Below, one piece after another: positions 37,433-45,070 of a DNA stretch of 64,000 bases (position 1 is the stretch's first letter; each line of letters begins with the position of its first letter). Below the pieces are notes generated by a model. That model had not been told where the DNA came from, did not search any database, and worked only from the letters and a program-made list of their open reading frames with translations. A program made the translations under genes and the position numbers. The stretch is from the NCBI GenBank assembly GCA_035560555.1, contig DATMZF010000048.1, forward strand, positions 7,680 through 71,679. The letters are read 5' to 3'. The DNA comes from UBA11090 sp035560555 (lineage in GTDB: Bacteria > Spirochaetota > Spirochaetia > Treponematales > Rectinemataceae).

Positions 37433-38505
37433 GCGATACCTCGTTGCTCGAATAGTTTTCGGCAGAGCCGCAGGTGGTCCTGCGCCGCTCTGTTCCAATC
37501 TGCGAAAGCAGAACCGGCGAAGCTGGATTCGGGGATGCGGCCTCGGATCGTTCCAAAGGTCGATGAGGCCTTTGTGGCCGCGTTTTTGAGCCAGGCCAGA
37601 CGATCATAGCCTGACCTGTAGGGATCCGGAGTCTGCAGTATGCCGCGCGCCGCGCCGCCCGCGCGCTTCGCCCAGGCATCGCCCTCATAGGGAGGCACAT
37701 CGAAGTCCACGATATAGTCCGACGCGCGGGCGGCGCTGTCCCCCGACGCCCCCCTGCCGTTCCACAATTCCTCAAGCCTGCCCACCACGAAGACTTCGTC
37801 GTCGAATTTCCGCCGGCTATAGGCGCACAGAAAGCGGTAAATCATGGACGCGGCCGCCGTGAATCTCGAAGCGTTGTCCACGGTCCGATACTCTTCCGCG
37901 AGGCGAGGGTCCTGCCAGACGAGCCGAGGGACATCCGGACTCTTCAGGGCGTGCAGATGGCCGGCCGCCGGAATGGGCGACGAATGATCGAAGGCGTTCT
38001 GCGGCTCGGAATCGCCTGAGAAATTCTGGTGCGCCCAAGTGTCGGCGTAGGCGTGCAGGGCAATACCGATCCTGAAAAGATCCTTCGTTCGCAAGGCCGC
38101 TATCAGAATCTCCCTCGACAGGGGCGAATCTTCGGTCACCACGAAACGTCCCGCGCGGTCGTCGACTCGCCTGGCCGAGGCCAGCGTCGCGTCGCCGGGT
38201 ATGAAATGGAAGGGCCTGTATATGTCCCTGGCAACGGTTTCGTCCCAGAACACATAATTCTGCGTGACTTGTGTAAGCCGCCTGCCTTCCGCGCCGCGTC
38301 CGGTCGCGGATACCGCGCCACGCTCTGCGGCCGATCCCGCGCCGCCTCCCGGGCTCAAGTCCGGATTCCATCCAAAAATCTCCCAGGGCGCGATGCACTC
38401 GTCGACCATCTGGCTCGCGATGGCGATGGTGGAGGCGTCGTTTTCATTGAAACCCGCGCATCGGGAGAGGTAGTGCAGGGTATAGTAATGGAATTCTATA
38501 TTCAT
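37429..38505 (-). CDS. DUF6765-like protein with HxxxD/H metal-type motif
   Basis: 358 residues from the ATG at 38505 (MNIEFHYYTLHYLSRCAGF). The N-terminal FHYY, ASQMVDEC and a central ALHAYADTWAHQNFSG resemble an uncharacterised family (I believe DUF6765) whose His and Asp pattern recalls zinc-dependent phospholipase C or P1 nuclease. There is no signal peptide. No ribosome site precedes this ATG. The next gene, a lipoprotein, overlaps its stop by 4 bp. Substrate unknown; hydrolase activity would be a guess. Confidence 0.6.
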   Translation of the reverse strand: MNIEFHYYTLHYLSRCAGFNENDASTIAIASQMVDECIAPWEIFGWNPDLSPGGGAGSAAERGAVSATGRGAEGRRLTQVTQNYVFWDETVARDIYRPFHFIPGDATLASARRVDDRAGRFVVTEDSPLSREILIAALRTKDLFRIGIALHAYADTWAHQNFSGDSEPQNAFDHSSPIPAAGHLHALKSPDVPRLVWQDPRLAEEYRTVDNASRFTAAASMIYRFLCAYSRRKFDDEVFVVGRLEELWNGRGASGDSAARASDYIVDFDVPPYEGDAWAKRAGGAARGILQTPDPYRSGYDRLAWLKNAATKASSTFGTIRGRIPESSFAGSAFADWNRAAQDHLRLCRKLFEQRGIA

Positions 38506-38515
38506 CGATGGATAA

Positions 38516-38544
38516 AGTATGCCGCGCCGGAGGCCGCGCGGCAA
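38516..38544 (-). promoter_or_regulatory. candidate promoter of the DUF6765-like/lipoprotein pair
   Basis: On the minus strand TTGCCG (complement of 38539-38544), 17 bp, CATACT (complement of 38516-38521). The spacer is a GC-rich inverted repeat. The predicted start lies only a few bases before the ATG at 38505, implying a nearly leaderless mRNA, which fits the missing ribosome site. Confidence 0.35.
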
Positions 38545-38772
38545 CTATTTGGGAAGCCAATCCTTTCTTTCTGGAATCTTTCGATCGAGGATGCTGGAAT
38601 GATTCAGCGAATGGTCTCCCAGCACCCTCAAGCTTGATTCTTTCACTGCGTTGATCCTGTTGAAGACCTAAGAAGACGAATGGGGAAAAAGCGCGATTTC
38701 CCAGGTGCCAGTAGTCGATTAGTCTTGACCGAGGCAGTTTTGTACCCCATCCTGGTCCAAAGGATTATAAAT

Positions 38773-39522
38773 ATGTCTCAGACGAATATCTTCATCATTA
38801 TCCTGATTGGTTTTTTAGCGCAGATGATCGACGGCGCGCTCGGGATGGCCTACGGAGTCAGCTCGACGACATTCCTCACCACTGTCGGAATTCCCCCAAA
38901 AATAGCCAGCGCGAGCGTGCACACGGCGGAGGTCTTCACAACGCTTTGCTCAGGCATTTCCCATTGGAAAATGAAAAACGTGGATTGGAAAATATTCCGG
39001 AAGCTTGTGATCCCAGGAGTAATAGGTGGCGCTTTGGGGGCATATGTTCTCGTCAACTTCCCGGGCGATCTCATATCCCCGTTTGTTACCATATATCTGA
39101 TCGTAATGGGGGTCATCGTGCTGATCAGAGGGATACGGGGCGCGACAAAAAAGATGATCGCCGGGAACAAGCTGGTTCTGGTCGGATTGGCCGGCGGTTT
39201 TTTTGACGCGGTTGGGGGCGGGGGATGGGGACCGATCGTGACTTCCACAATGGTCGCGTCGGGTCATCCGCCACGATTCGCTATTGGGTCAGTCAACACG
39301 GCGGAGTTTTTCGTTACAATAGTACAGACCTTGACCTTCACGGTGTTTCTCGGCATAGGCAATTACTGGCAATACATCCTTGGGCTGGCGATCGGCGGCG
39401 TACTGGCCGCTCCGCTCGCGGCGTACGTTTGCAGGAAAGTGCCTGAAAAAAAGCTGATGCTCATCGTCGGCGCGCTCATCATAGTCCTCAACCTGCGCAG
39501 TATTGTCCTGCTCTTTGCGTGA
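38773..39522 (+). CDS. TauE/SafE family sulfur-anion permease
   Basis: 249 residues with about eight membrane segments. Family marks are IGFLAQMIDGALGMAYGVSSTTFL at the N-terminus and the repeat-related LAGGFFDAVGGGGWGPIVTSTMVASG in the middle. TauE/SafE proteins move sulfite, sulfonates or other sulfur anions. The ATG at 38773 has AGGA 8-11 nt upstream; an in-frame ATG at 38680 would add an unlikely N-terminus. It is the first gene of the sulfotransferase/kinase operon (next gene 30 nt later), so supplying sulfate or removing a sulfur anion for that pathway is a sensible inference. Confidence 0.85.
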   Translation: MSQTNIFIIILIGFLAQMIDGALGMAYGVSSTTFLTTVGIPPKIASASVHTAEVFTTLCSGISHWKMKNVDWKIFRKLVIPGVIGGALGAYVLVNFPGDLISPFVTIYLIVMGVIVLIRGIRGATKKMIAGNKLVLVGLAGGFFDAVGGGGWGPIVTSTMVASGHPPRFAIGSVNTAEFFVTIVQTLTFTVFLGIGNYWQYILGLAIGGVLAAPLAAYVCRKVPEKKLMLIVGALIIVLNLRSIVLLFA

Positions 39523-39552
39523 GAACCACGGATCTTGCTCAAAAGGCGCAAC

Positions 39553-40464
39553 ATGAACCGCAGATATACATACCGGGCATACGATCTGATTTTCTCTTCG
39601 GAACTCCCGATACCCGAGTTGGAGGTGGTCGAAGCCCTTCCCGAAGTCGAGATCATCCTGGGGCTTGTTCCGATTTCTCTCCCCGCTCCTCTGGGGAAGG
39701 GTGCCCATTTTCAGGCGACACCCGGCGAGTTTTTACTAAGGATCGACGACGTCGCGGGGTTCCACGTCGTAGGCGGCGCGAGAATAACGATCGAACCTTT
39801 TTCCCATCCAGACGATCCTGAGATACGCCTCTTTCTCCTAGGCTCGGTGTTCTGCGCCCTCCTCCAGCAACGGGGCTATCTCGCGCTCCACGGTTCGGCG
39901 ATAGAGCTGTGCGGCAGAGGATTGCTCTTCACCGGCAGGCGCGGCGCGGGAAAATCCACAATCGCCGCGGCCTTCCACGACAAGGGTTGCCGCGTCCTCA
40001 CCGACGACGTATGTGCGGTCAGACTTGGCGAAGACGGCCGGCCGTACATAGTCCCGGGCTTTCCAGGACTGAAGCTCTGGCGCGATTCCGCTGAGAAGCT
40101 GGGGCGGAGCATGGACGGCCTTGCCCCCGTGAAGCGGGACATGGAGAAGTACAGGGTTGGAGCGGATGCCCGCTACAGCGGAGAGACAGCCGTGTTGAAC
40201 AAAGTATATGTCCTGGGAAGCCACGACGCGGCTACGGTCGAGATAACGAGACAGGAGGGCGCGGCGAAACTAGACGCGCTCATAAAGAATACCTACCGCC
40301 GCCGATACGTGGAGGGACAAGGCATGAGGGCCGTACACTTCCGGCAGTGCGCGGCAGTCGCGGATCGGGTGAATGTTTTCAAGGTTTTGCGCCCGGCGGC
40401 AGGCTTCCGCCTCTCCGAACTCGTGGCGGCGATTGAGGAGAACAGTAAAGACAATGGCAGATGA
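39553..40464 (+). CDS. HprK-like serine kinase, first copy
   Basis: 303 residues from the ATG at 39553 (AAGG 7 nt upstream; an in-frame TTG at 39535 also exists). An N-terminal beta-rich region with LLRIDDVAGFHV precedes ALHGSAIEL and the Walker A GRRGAGKST (about residues 127-135), then LTDDVCAV, the HPr-kinase acidic motif. This architecture is that of HprK-related kinases in RiPP gene clusters, of which PadeK and ThcoK phosphorylate a C-terminal Ser of lasso precursors (family knowledge). True HPr kinase is a less likely role because no PTS gene is present. It overlaps the next kinase gene by 11 bp. Confidence 0.82.
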   Translation: MNRRYTYRAYDLIFSSELPIPELEVVEALPEVEIILGLVPISLPAPLGKGAHFQATPGEFLLRIDDVAGFHVVGGARITIEPFSHPDDPEIRLFLLGSVFCALLQQRGYLALHGSAIELCGRGLLFTGRRGAGKSTIAAAFHDKGCRVLTDDVCAVRLGEDGRPYIVPGFPGLKLWRDSAEKLGRSMDGLAPVKRDMEKYRVGADARYSGETAVLNKVYVLGSHDAATVEITRQEGAAKLDALIKNTYRRRYVEGQGMRAVHFRQCAAVADRVNVFKVLRPAAGFRLSELVAAIEENSKDNGR

Positions 40465-41368
40465 CAGTACAGTAGTGAAATCTTTGAGAGCAACAAAGAG
40501 ATATGCGGTTTTTGGTCTCACCGTGGAGTCGGAAATTGAACTTCCGGGGCTTATTGCTTCGCAAGATATGCCTGAAGGGCATATTGTTTTTGGTAAAGTT
40601 CCGGAACACCTAGATATGATAGTGGAGAAGACGCCATGGTTCGAAGTGGCGCCCAGGCGACTTCTTTTGCGGATCGATAAGATAGCCCGCTATTATGTTG
40701 AAGACGGGAAATACATTGTCATTGAGCCTTGCCAGAACGCTCAAGCTGAAGATATTGCGGTTTTTTTGCTGGATACGGTTTTCGCCGCGCTTCTGCAACA
40801 GCGAGGCTTCTTCGCGCTGCACGGTTCCGCCGTGGTGGTCGAGGGAAAAGCGGTGATATTGTTGGGTGCCTCGAGCGTCGGAAAAACGACAATCGCCCTG
40901 GCGCTGCATGACCGCGGCTGCCCCCTGCTCGCCGACGAGGTCTGCGCCATCGGGATGCGAGACGGCAACGCTGTGGTTTTCCCCGGCGTCCCTCAACTGA
41001 ACATCTGGGAGGACACGTTGCTCGCGGCTGGGAAGGACGTTAGCGGCTACCGGCCCATACGACAGGGACTTGGCAAATATGTCTTCCGTGTGGAAGACCG
41101 ATTCTGTGAGGAAGCCGTCGGTTTGACCAACATTGTTCTACTAAAAGGCCACAACAGAGAGGCGTTTGAGGTCGAAACGATTCGGGGAGGGGCGAAGTTT
41201 GAGAGCCTCCTCAAGAACGCGTTCTTCGCCGAAACCGCCGCGGATAGGTCGCGCCTTTTCGGGCTATGCGCGGCAGCATCGGCTTCCCGCGTCGTTCAGG
41301 TGACCTTCAACAATCGGACCCATGACCTTGACAGCGCAGCGGATTTTATCCTCAAGGAGCTCGCGTAA
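40454..41368 (+). CDS. HprK-like serine kinase, second copy
   Basis: 304 residues from the ATG at 40454. It is a diverged tandem copy of the preceding kinase: LLRIDKIARYYV, FFALHGSAVVV, Walker A GASSVGKTT near residue 140, then LADEVCAI in place of LTDDVCAV. The C-terminal LDSLIKN-type helix is also shared (FESLLKNAFF). Two kinases in a row suggest two phosphorylation targets, two peptide substrates, or one copy turned to another task. Its end touches the sulfotransferase gene, whose start codon lies 1 nt after this stop. Confidence 0.82.
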   Translation: MADDSTVVKSLRATKRYAVFGLTVESEIELPGLIASQDMPEGHIVFGKVPEHLDMIVEKTPWFEVAPRRLLLRIDKIARYYVEDGKYIVIEPCQNAQAEDIAVFLLDTVFAALLQQRGFFALHGSAVVVEGKAVILLGASSVGKTTIALALHDRGCPLLADEVCAIGMRDGNAVVFPGVPQLNIWEDTLLAAGKDVSGYRPIRQGLGKYVFRVEDRFCEEAVGLTNIVLLKGHNREAFEVETIRGGAKFESLLKNAFFAETAADRSRLFGLCAAASASRVVQVTFNNRTHDLDSAADFILKELA

Positions 41369-41369
41369 G

Positions 41370-42227
41370 TTGGGCGGCATCGTATGGCTCGCATCCTACC
41401 CCAAGTCGGGGAATACGTGGTTCCGGGCTTTTATTTCCAGCCTTCTCAATGATGAAAGCGAGGAAATAAGCATCAACAAGATGAAAACCGACGGCATCTT
41501 CAGCTCCAGGCAAATACTGGACTGCATGACAGGCGTCGAATCCTCCAACCTCACCGTCGACGAGATCGATCGGCTGAGGCCGGCGGTCTTCAATTACCTC
41601 TCGCAGAACGCGAAGCGATCATTGTTTGTCAAAGTGCATGACGCCTATACCTATCTGGATGACGGGACGCCGCTTTTGGGCACCGCGGGCGCCAAGGCCA
41701 TCTATATTGTGCGGAACCCCCTGGACGTGGCGGTATCCTTCGCCAACCACAGCTCGAAAGATTTCGATCACGTTATCGAATGGATGGGCACCCCTGCGTT
41801 CGCCTTTTGCGGAAGCCGGGGCTCGTTGCCGAATCAGACGAGACAGAAGCTTCTGACCTGGAGCATGCATGTGGAAAGCTGGGCGCGGGCCGCGGAACTG
41901 CCAGTCCATATCGTGCGGTATGAGGACATGAAGGCGGATCCCGTCGCGACTTTTGCCAAGGCCCTGCGCTTCATAGGCTTTGTCTGCGCCGATGAACAGA
42001 TAATGAGGGCCACCGAGGCGTCCAGCTTTGAAAAATTGAAAGCGGAGGAGGAACAAAAGGGTTTCAGGGAAAAACCCTGCAAAACAGCCTCATTCTTCCG
42101 CTCGGGGCAAACGGGCGACTGGAGGAACCACTTGAGCGAGGCGCAAAGAGACAGGATAATCGCCGATCATGGAACGATGATGAGGAAATACGGCTACCTT
42201 GACGACCGGGGGAATCCGGTATACTGA
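41370..42227 (+). CDS. PAPS-dependent sulfotransferase
   Basis: 285 residues from a TTG at 41370, with AAGGAG 10 nt upstream; an ATG at 41322 would overlap the kinase by 47 bp and add residues foreign to the family. The 5'-phosphosulfate loop YPKSGNTWFRAF is at residues 10-21. The 3'-phosphate site is IYIVRNPLDVAVSFANH. The C-terminal FRSGQTGDWRNHLSEAQ matches the RKGxxGDWK signature. All PAPS contacts therefore look intact. It should move a sulfate from PAPS to a hydroxyl on an acceptor; the genes around it suggest a ribosomal peptide. CysD and CysNC encoded downstream make PAPS. Confidence 0.92.
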   Translation: MGGIVWLASYPKSGNTWFRAFISSLLNDESEEISINKMKTDGIFSSRQILDCMTGVESSNLTVDEIDRLRPAVFNYLSQNAKRSLFVKVHDAYTYLDDGTPLLGTAGAKAIYIVRNPLDVAVSFANHSSKDFDHVIEWMGTPAFAFCGSRGSLPNQTRQKLLTWSMHVESWARAAELPVHIVRYEDMKADPVATFAKALRFIGFVCADEQIMRATEASSFEKLKAEEEQKGFREKPCKTASFFRSGQTGDWRNHLSEAQRDRIIADHGTMMRKYGYLDDRGNPVY

Positions 42228-42247
42228 TGATAATCAATGGAGAGTAT

Positions 42248-42529
42248 ATGGACGAGATCACTGTACATTCAATCGTTTCAGTCAACAAGGAAATAGTGAC
42301 CGCCGAGATGGACGGCGAGACCGTCATGATGAGCGTCGAGACCGGTAAGTACTACAATCTCGGAAAGATGGGCAGCGTCATCTGGGGAATGCTAGGAAAC
42401 CCGGTCACCGTCGAAAGCCTTGTCGAAACACTGCTGGAAAAATATAAGGTTGAGCGGGAGCAATGCGAGAAGGAAATGCTTTCCTTTCTCAATCAGACAT
42501 ACAAAGAGGGCTTGTTGAATCTGGAATGA
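42248..42529 (+). CDS. PqqD-like RiPP recognition protein
   Basis: 93 residues from the ATG at 42248 with GGAG 5 nt upstream. The whole protein is one PqqD domain: two N-terminal strands, the LETGKYYNLGKMGSVIW-like turn (here VETGKYYNL), and helices with LLEKYKVEREQCEKEMLSFL. PqqD folds bind RiPP leader peptides; stand-alone versions are the B1 protein of lasso peptide clusters. The order kinase, sulfotransferase, PqqD, precursor relic, AsnB fits that type. It should present the precursor to the cyclase and tailoring enzymes. Confidence 0.88.
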   Translation: MDEITVHSIVSVNKEIVTAEMDGETVMMSVETGKYYNLGKMGSVIWGMLGNPVTVESLVETLLEKYKVEREQCEKEMLSFLNQTYKEGLLNLE

Positions 42530-42568
42530 GCGCGGCCGCAAGTCGCAAATAGATGGGGAAGCGGAAAA

Positions 42569-42703
42569 ATGAAGAATGAAAAGGTAGACATCAAAAGGGA
42601 AGCGTGATGGAAACCTGAGTTACATGAGATTAATCGTGGGAAAACTGAGAGAGGGGATTAAGATTTTTCCGAATCAGCTATAGAAGTCGGTAATTTTCGT
42701 TAA
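42569..42703 (+). pseudogene. relic lasso-type precursor peptide gene with two in-frame stops
   Basis: From the ATG at 42569 the frame gives 12 residues, then TGA (42605-42607), 17 residues (WKPELHEINRGKTERGD), then TAA (42659-42661), 13 residues (DFSESAIEVGNFR) and a final TAA. Aligned without gaps to the intact precursor at 44653-44805, it shares KPEL, TE, GD, the ring Glu, a later Gly and the final stop position. The TGA falls exactly on the conserved leader Trp (a TGG to TGA change). It sits between pqqD and the cyclase, where a precursor gene is expected. I read it as an inactivated paralogue; sequencing error at two stops is a weaker alternative. Confidence 0.7.
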
Positions 42704-42751
42704 CAATATATTGAACCAAGTCATATGCGGAAAAAGGACTGCTTAAAATAA

Positions 42752-44614
42752 ATGAGCGCGATATTCGGCATATTCAATAAAAGCGGTTGTCTGGTAGAAC
42801 GGAAGACGATCGAAACAATGCGGGACAAGCTTCTGCGCTATGGCAGGGAGGGGAATAGCTTCCAAATTGACAGCGCCATAGGGCTGGGCTGTTGCCTCAG
42901 CAAGTTCGGCATCCATTCGCAGAACGATATCCCTGTATATCGCGATGAGTCGCGGGGTGTCGTGCTTGTGGGAGACGCGCTGATCTACAACTGGTCCGAA
43001 CTGGCCGAGCAATGCTGTTTAGGTGGCAGGGACATCATTTCGACACAGGCTTTGTTGTTGGAAGCGTATTTTAAATGGGGAGAAGAGAGTCCGAAGCACA
43101 TTAATGGCGATTTCGCGTTCGCCGTATGGGAGAGGCGGAAGAAAAGTCTGTTTGTGGCGCGGGATCATCTGGGCGTGCGGCCGCTGTACTATGCGTATGA
43201 CGGCTCGGTCTTCGCTTTCGCCACGGACTATCGGGCGCTGCTGGCTTTACCCTCTGTCGACAGAGCCATCGATGAACAGACGCTGTATGCCAGCTTGGCG
43301 AACGTGTGCGCATTCAATTCCGAGGCTACCTATTTCAAAGGCATCAAGGCCCTCCCCCAGGCGCATACACTCTATATCGACGAGAAGGGGATCCGGAAAA
43401 CTAAGTACTGGAGGCCCGGAAAGAACGGCAGAATACGATATGAAACCGAAGCGGAATACGCCGAAGCGCTGCGCGCGATCGTCGAGGACGCGGTAAAAAT
43501 TCGGGTTTTGAGCGGCAATGGAAAGATGGGCGCCGAGCTGAGTGGCGGCCTCGATTCCTCGGTCATCACGATCATCGCCAACAGGGCGCTGGCTAGAGCA
43601 GGGAAAACGCTGGAATTGTTCTCATGGTCCCCTTCTTTTAAATACATGGGGAGACTGCCCAACGATGAAAGGACATTTGTGGAACGGGTTTGCCGACAGG
43701 AAGGGCTGGAATGCGCTTTTTTTGAACCATCTATTCCTTCCCGCGATCCCGATGAGGTAGTGCCGCCCTACGCCGGGGATGCCGCGGTAATTCGCCAGGA
43801 ACGCGACGTCATGGCTCAAAAAGGCGTCACTTTTGTCCTGAGCGGATGGGGTGGCGATCAGGGAATCAGTCGTAGGCCAAAATTACTCGAACTGCTTTTA
43901 ACTGGTTGCTGGGCGCATTTTATCGGGGAGATACGGCATCTAGCGAAAGGCTCTCCTTGGCGCTTTTGTGGGCTGCTGATTTCGAATTCGCTGTTTGAGT
44001 TATTCAGGCCCTATGGCTATTTCGGGAAACCCGATCCAGAGATACTGACATTCATGAGTAGAACCTTGACTAAAAAAGAAAAGAGGCATAGCGGCAGGGA
44101 CGTTCTCTACTTCTCGCTATCACCCGTCAGGCATCTCGAATCCGGGTACATCCAAAACAGGACAGAATCGGCGGCGTGGATGGACGCGGAAACCTCGATA
44201 CAGCATGTCTACCCATTTCTCGACTATCGGGTGGTGGATTTCTCGATGGCGATTCCCAGGCATCTCTATTACAAGAACGGCGTCAGCCGCTATGTATTCA
44301 GGGAAGCTTTTTCGAGCATTCTGCCAAAGGAGATTTGCCGGTATATGCCGAAGAATGACTTCGCGAAATCCGCCTATTTCTCGAAGACGCTGATGGACAC
44401 CTCGGCAAAGACCAAGCTCATCGTAGAAGAACTCGATCGCGGTCTCTTTTCTGGCATCATTGACTTTGCGGCCTTAACGAACCAAGCGCGTAATCCCGCC
44501 GTAAACGACAAGAAAAATGTCATTTTGAGGAAAAGGCGAGTCCTGACCTGTCATTCCATTCAGAAAATATTGGCGGAAACGAGAACGTCCTCCCAAACCC
44601 GTGATGAGGATTGA
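42752..44614 (+). CDS. asparagine-synthetase-like macrolactam cyclase (lasso peptide C protein type)
   Basis: 620 residues. The N-terminal glutaminase-like domain starts MSAIFGIFNKSG, with no Cys2, so it cannot use glutamine, unlike true AsnB. Lasso cyclases share this. The synthetase domain has the ATP pyrophosphatase loop SGGLDSSV near residue 263. A PFLDYRVVDFSMAIP segment near the C-terminus matches AsnB-family folds. The family reaction adenylates an Asp or Glu side chain and joins it to the peptide N-terminus. It follows the pqqD gene and relic precursor; AAGGA lies upstream of the ATG. A strong hairpin terminator overlaps its stop codon. Confidence 0.85.
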   Translation: MSAIFGIFNKSGCLVERKTIETMRDKLLRYGREGNSFQIDSAIGLGCCLSKFGIHSQNDIPVYRDESRGVVLVGDALIYNWSELAEQCCLGGRDIISTQALLLEAYFKWGEESPKHINGDFAFAVWERRKKSLFVARDHLGVRPLYYAYDGSVFAFATDYRALLALPSVDRAIDEQTLYASLANVCAFNSEATYFKGIKALPQAHTLYIDEKGIRKTKYWRPGKNGRIRYETEAEYAEALRAIVEDAVKIRVLSGNGKMGAELSGGLDSSVITIIANRALARAGKTLELFSWSPSFKYMGRLPNDERTFVERVCRQEGLECAFFEPSIPSRDPDEVVPPYAGDAAVIRQERDVMAQKGVTFVLSGWGGDQGISRRPKLLELLLTGCWAHFIGEIRHLAKGSPWRFCGLLISNSLFELFRPYGYFGKPDPEILTFMSRTLTKKEKRHSGRDVLYFSLSPVRHLESGYIQNRTESAAWMDAETSIQHVYPFLDYRVVDFSMAIPRHLYYKNGVSRYVFREAFSSILPKEICRYMPKNDFAKSAYFSKTLMDTSAKTKLIVEELDRGLFSGIIDFAALTNQARNPAVNDKKNVILRKRRVLTCHSIQKILAETRTSSQTRDED

Positions 44615-44655
44615 GAAGCGAGCGTTGGGTCTCGTTTCTCAATCGGTTTTCTTTA
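44609..44655 (+). terminator. intrinsic terminator of the kinase-sulfotransferase-cyclase operon
   Basis: GATTGAGAA (44609-44617) pairs with TTCTCAATC (44636-44644); a G-T pair and CGAG/CTCG extend it to 14 bp around an 8-nt loop, followed by GGTTTTCTTT. It overlaps the cyclase stop. On the other strand it lies just past the stop of the precursor gene, but without a good T-run. Confidence 0.75.
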
Positions 44656-44805
44656 TGATGCTGGGCCGGCAGTTGTACTTATCTCTGTCGGATGTATATC
44701 GCCAGTTTCGGTCCTGGAAAGACTGAGAGGCGACAATTCCGGCTTGGTCCAAGCCATTTTGCCATCGTGAGATCCCGATTCCAAATTCTGTTTATTTGTA
44801 TCCAT
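44653..44805 (-). CDS. lasso-type RiPP precursor peptide (50 residues)
   Basis: Reads MDTNKQNLESGSHDGKMA, then WTKPELSPLSLSRTE as leader, then TGDIHPTEISTTAGPAS. Trp19-x-x-Pro22-x-Leu24 matches the [YW]xxPxL leader motif read by PqqD-type B1 proteins. Thr32 would be the conserved Thr at -2, making Thr34 core residue 1 and Glu41 core residue 8, a permitted ring-closing position. If Gly35 is residue 1, Glu41 is residue 7. The C-terminal residue is Ser50, the kind of residue HprK-like lasso kinases modify. It has a consensus promoter; AAGGAG lies 14 nt upstream, rather far. Antisense to, and just downstream of, the cyclase gene. The relic at 42569-42703 is its paralogue. Confidence 0.8.
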   Translation of the reverse strand: MDTNKQNLESGSHDGKMAWTKPELSPLSLSRTETGDIHPTEISTTAGPAS

Positions 44806-44848
44806 GACTATTCTCGCCGCTCCTTATTTTTCATTTTTCTTAGCTTTG

Positions 44849-44876
44849 ATTATAAAAGTAAAAACCGATTTGTCAA
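44849..44876 (-). promoter_or_regulatory. consensus sigma-70 promoter of the precursor peptide gene
   Basis: On the minus strand a perfect TTGACA (complement of 44871-44876), a 16-bp spacer and a perfect TATAAT (complement of 44849-44854). It is the closest match to consensus that I found in the window. The predicted start leaves a ~35-nt leader before the ATG at 44805. Confidence 0.75.
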
Positions 44877-44893
44877 CAAGAAATAGAAGATAA

Positions 44894-44996
44894 TGTCCAT
44901 GAAAATTCACAACCAAGCGCGAGCAAACCAAAACGAGGAAGCTTCCGCGGTTAAAAAAAGATGATACTACCTGGCCGAAAAGCGCGAGCTTTTTTT
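44894..44996 (+). promoter_or_regulatory. leader region of cysD with short frame and terminator-like hairpin
   Basis: A 23-codon frame (ATG 44894 to TGA 44965) is followed by AAAAGC-GCGA-GCTTTT (44978-44993) and a run of T to 44996. The longer arms AAAAAAAG (44953-44960) and CTTTTTTT (44989-44996) could pair instead, so two exclusive structures are possible. It lies 75 nt before cysD. This resembles an attenuator, but the short frame has no Cys or Met run that would sense sulfur; function is unproven. Confidence 0.35.
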
Positions 44997-45070
44997 ATCA
45001 TTGAAAAACCAGAGAAACGATGGCAAGATACGACGGTCCATAGCAATCCCGCAGAAGTTTGGAGCGTCGA

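Noticed and set aside
38029..38637. 202-codon plus-strand frame
   Set aside because: Most of it is antisense to the DUF6765-like gene; the last ~40 codons past that gene show no recognisable family.
39553..41368. True HPr kinase/phosphorylase pair
   Set aside because: No HPr or PTS gene is near, and both proteins are built like RiPP-associated HprK-related kinases between a sulfotransferase and other cluster genes.
42569..42703. TGA read as Trp or selenocysteine in the relic precursor
   Set aside because: Many genes here end in TGA, a second in-frame stop (TAA) follows, and no selenocysteine hairpin is evident; gene decay is simpler.
42752..44614. Ordinary asparagine synthetase B
   Set aside because: The N-terminal Cys needed to use glutamine is missing and the neighbours are PqqD, kinase and sulfotransferase genes.
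44692..44886. 64-codon plus-strand frame antisense to the precursor gene
   Set aside because: Its sequence has no family character, no ribosome site, and the opposite strand encodes a peptide with clear leader motifs and a consensus promoter.
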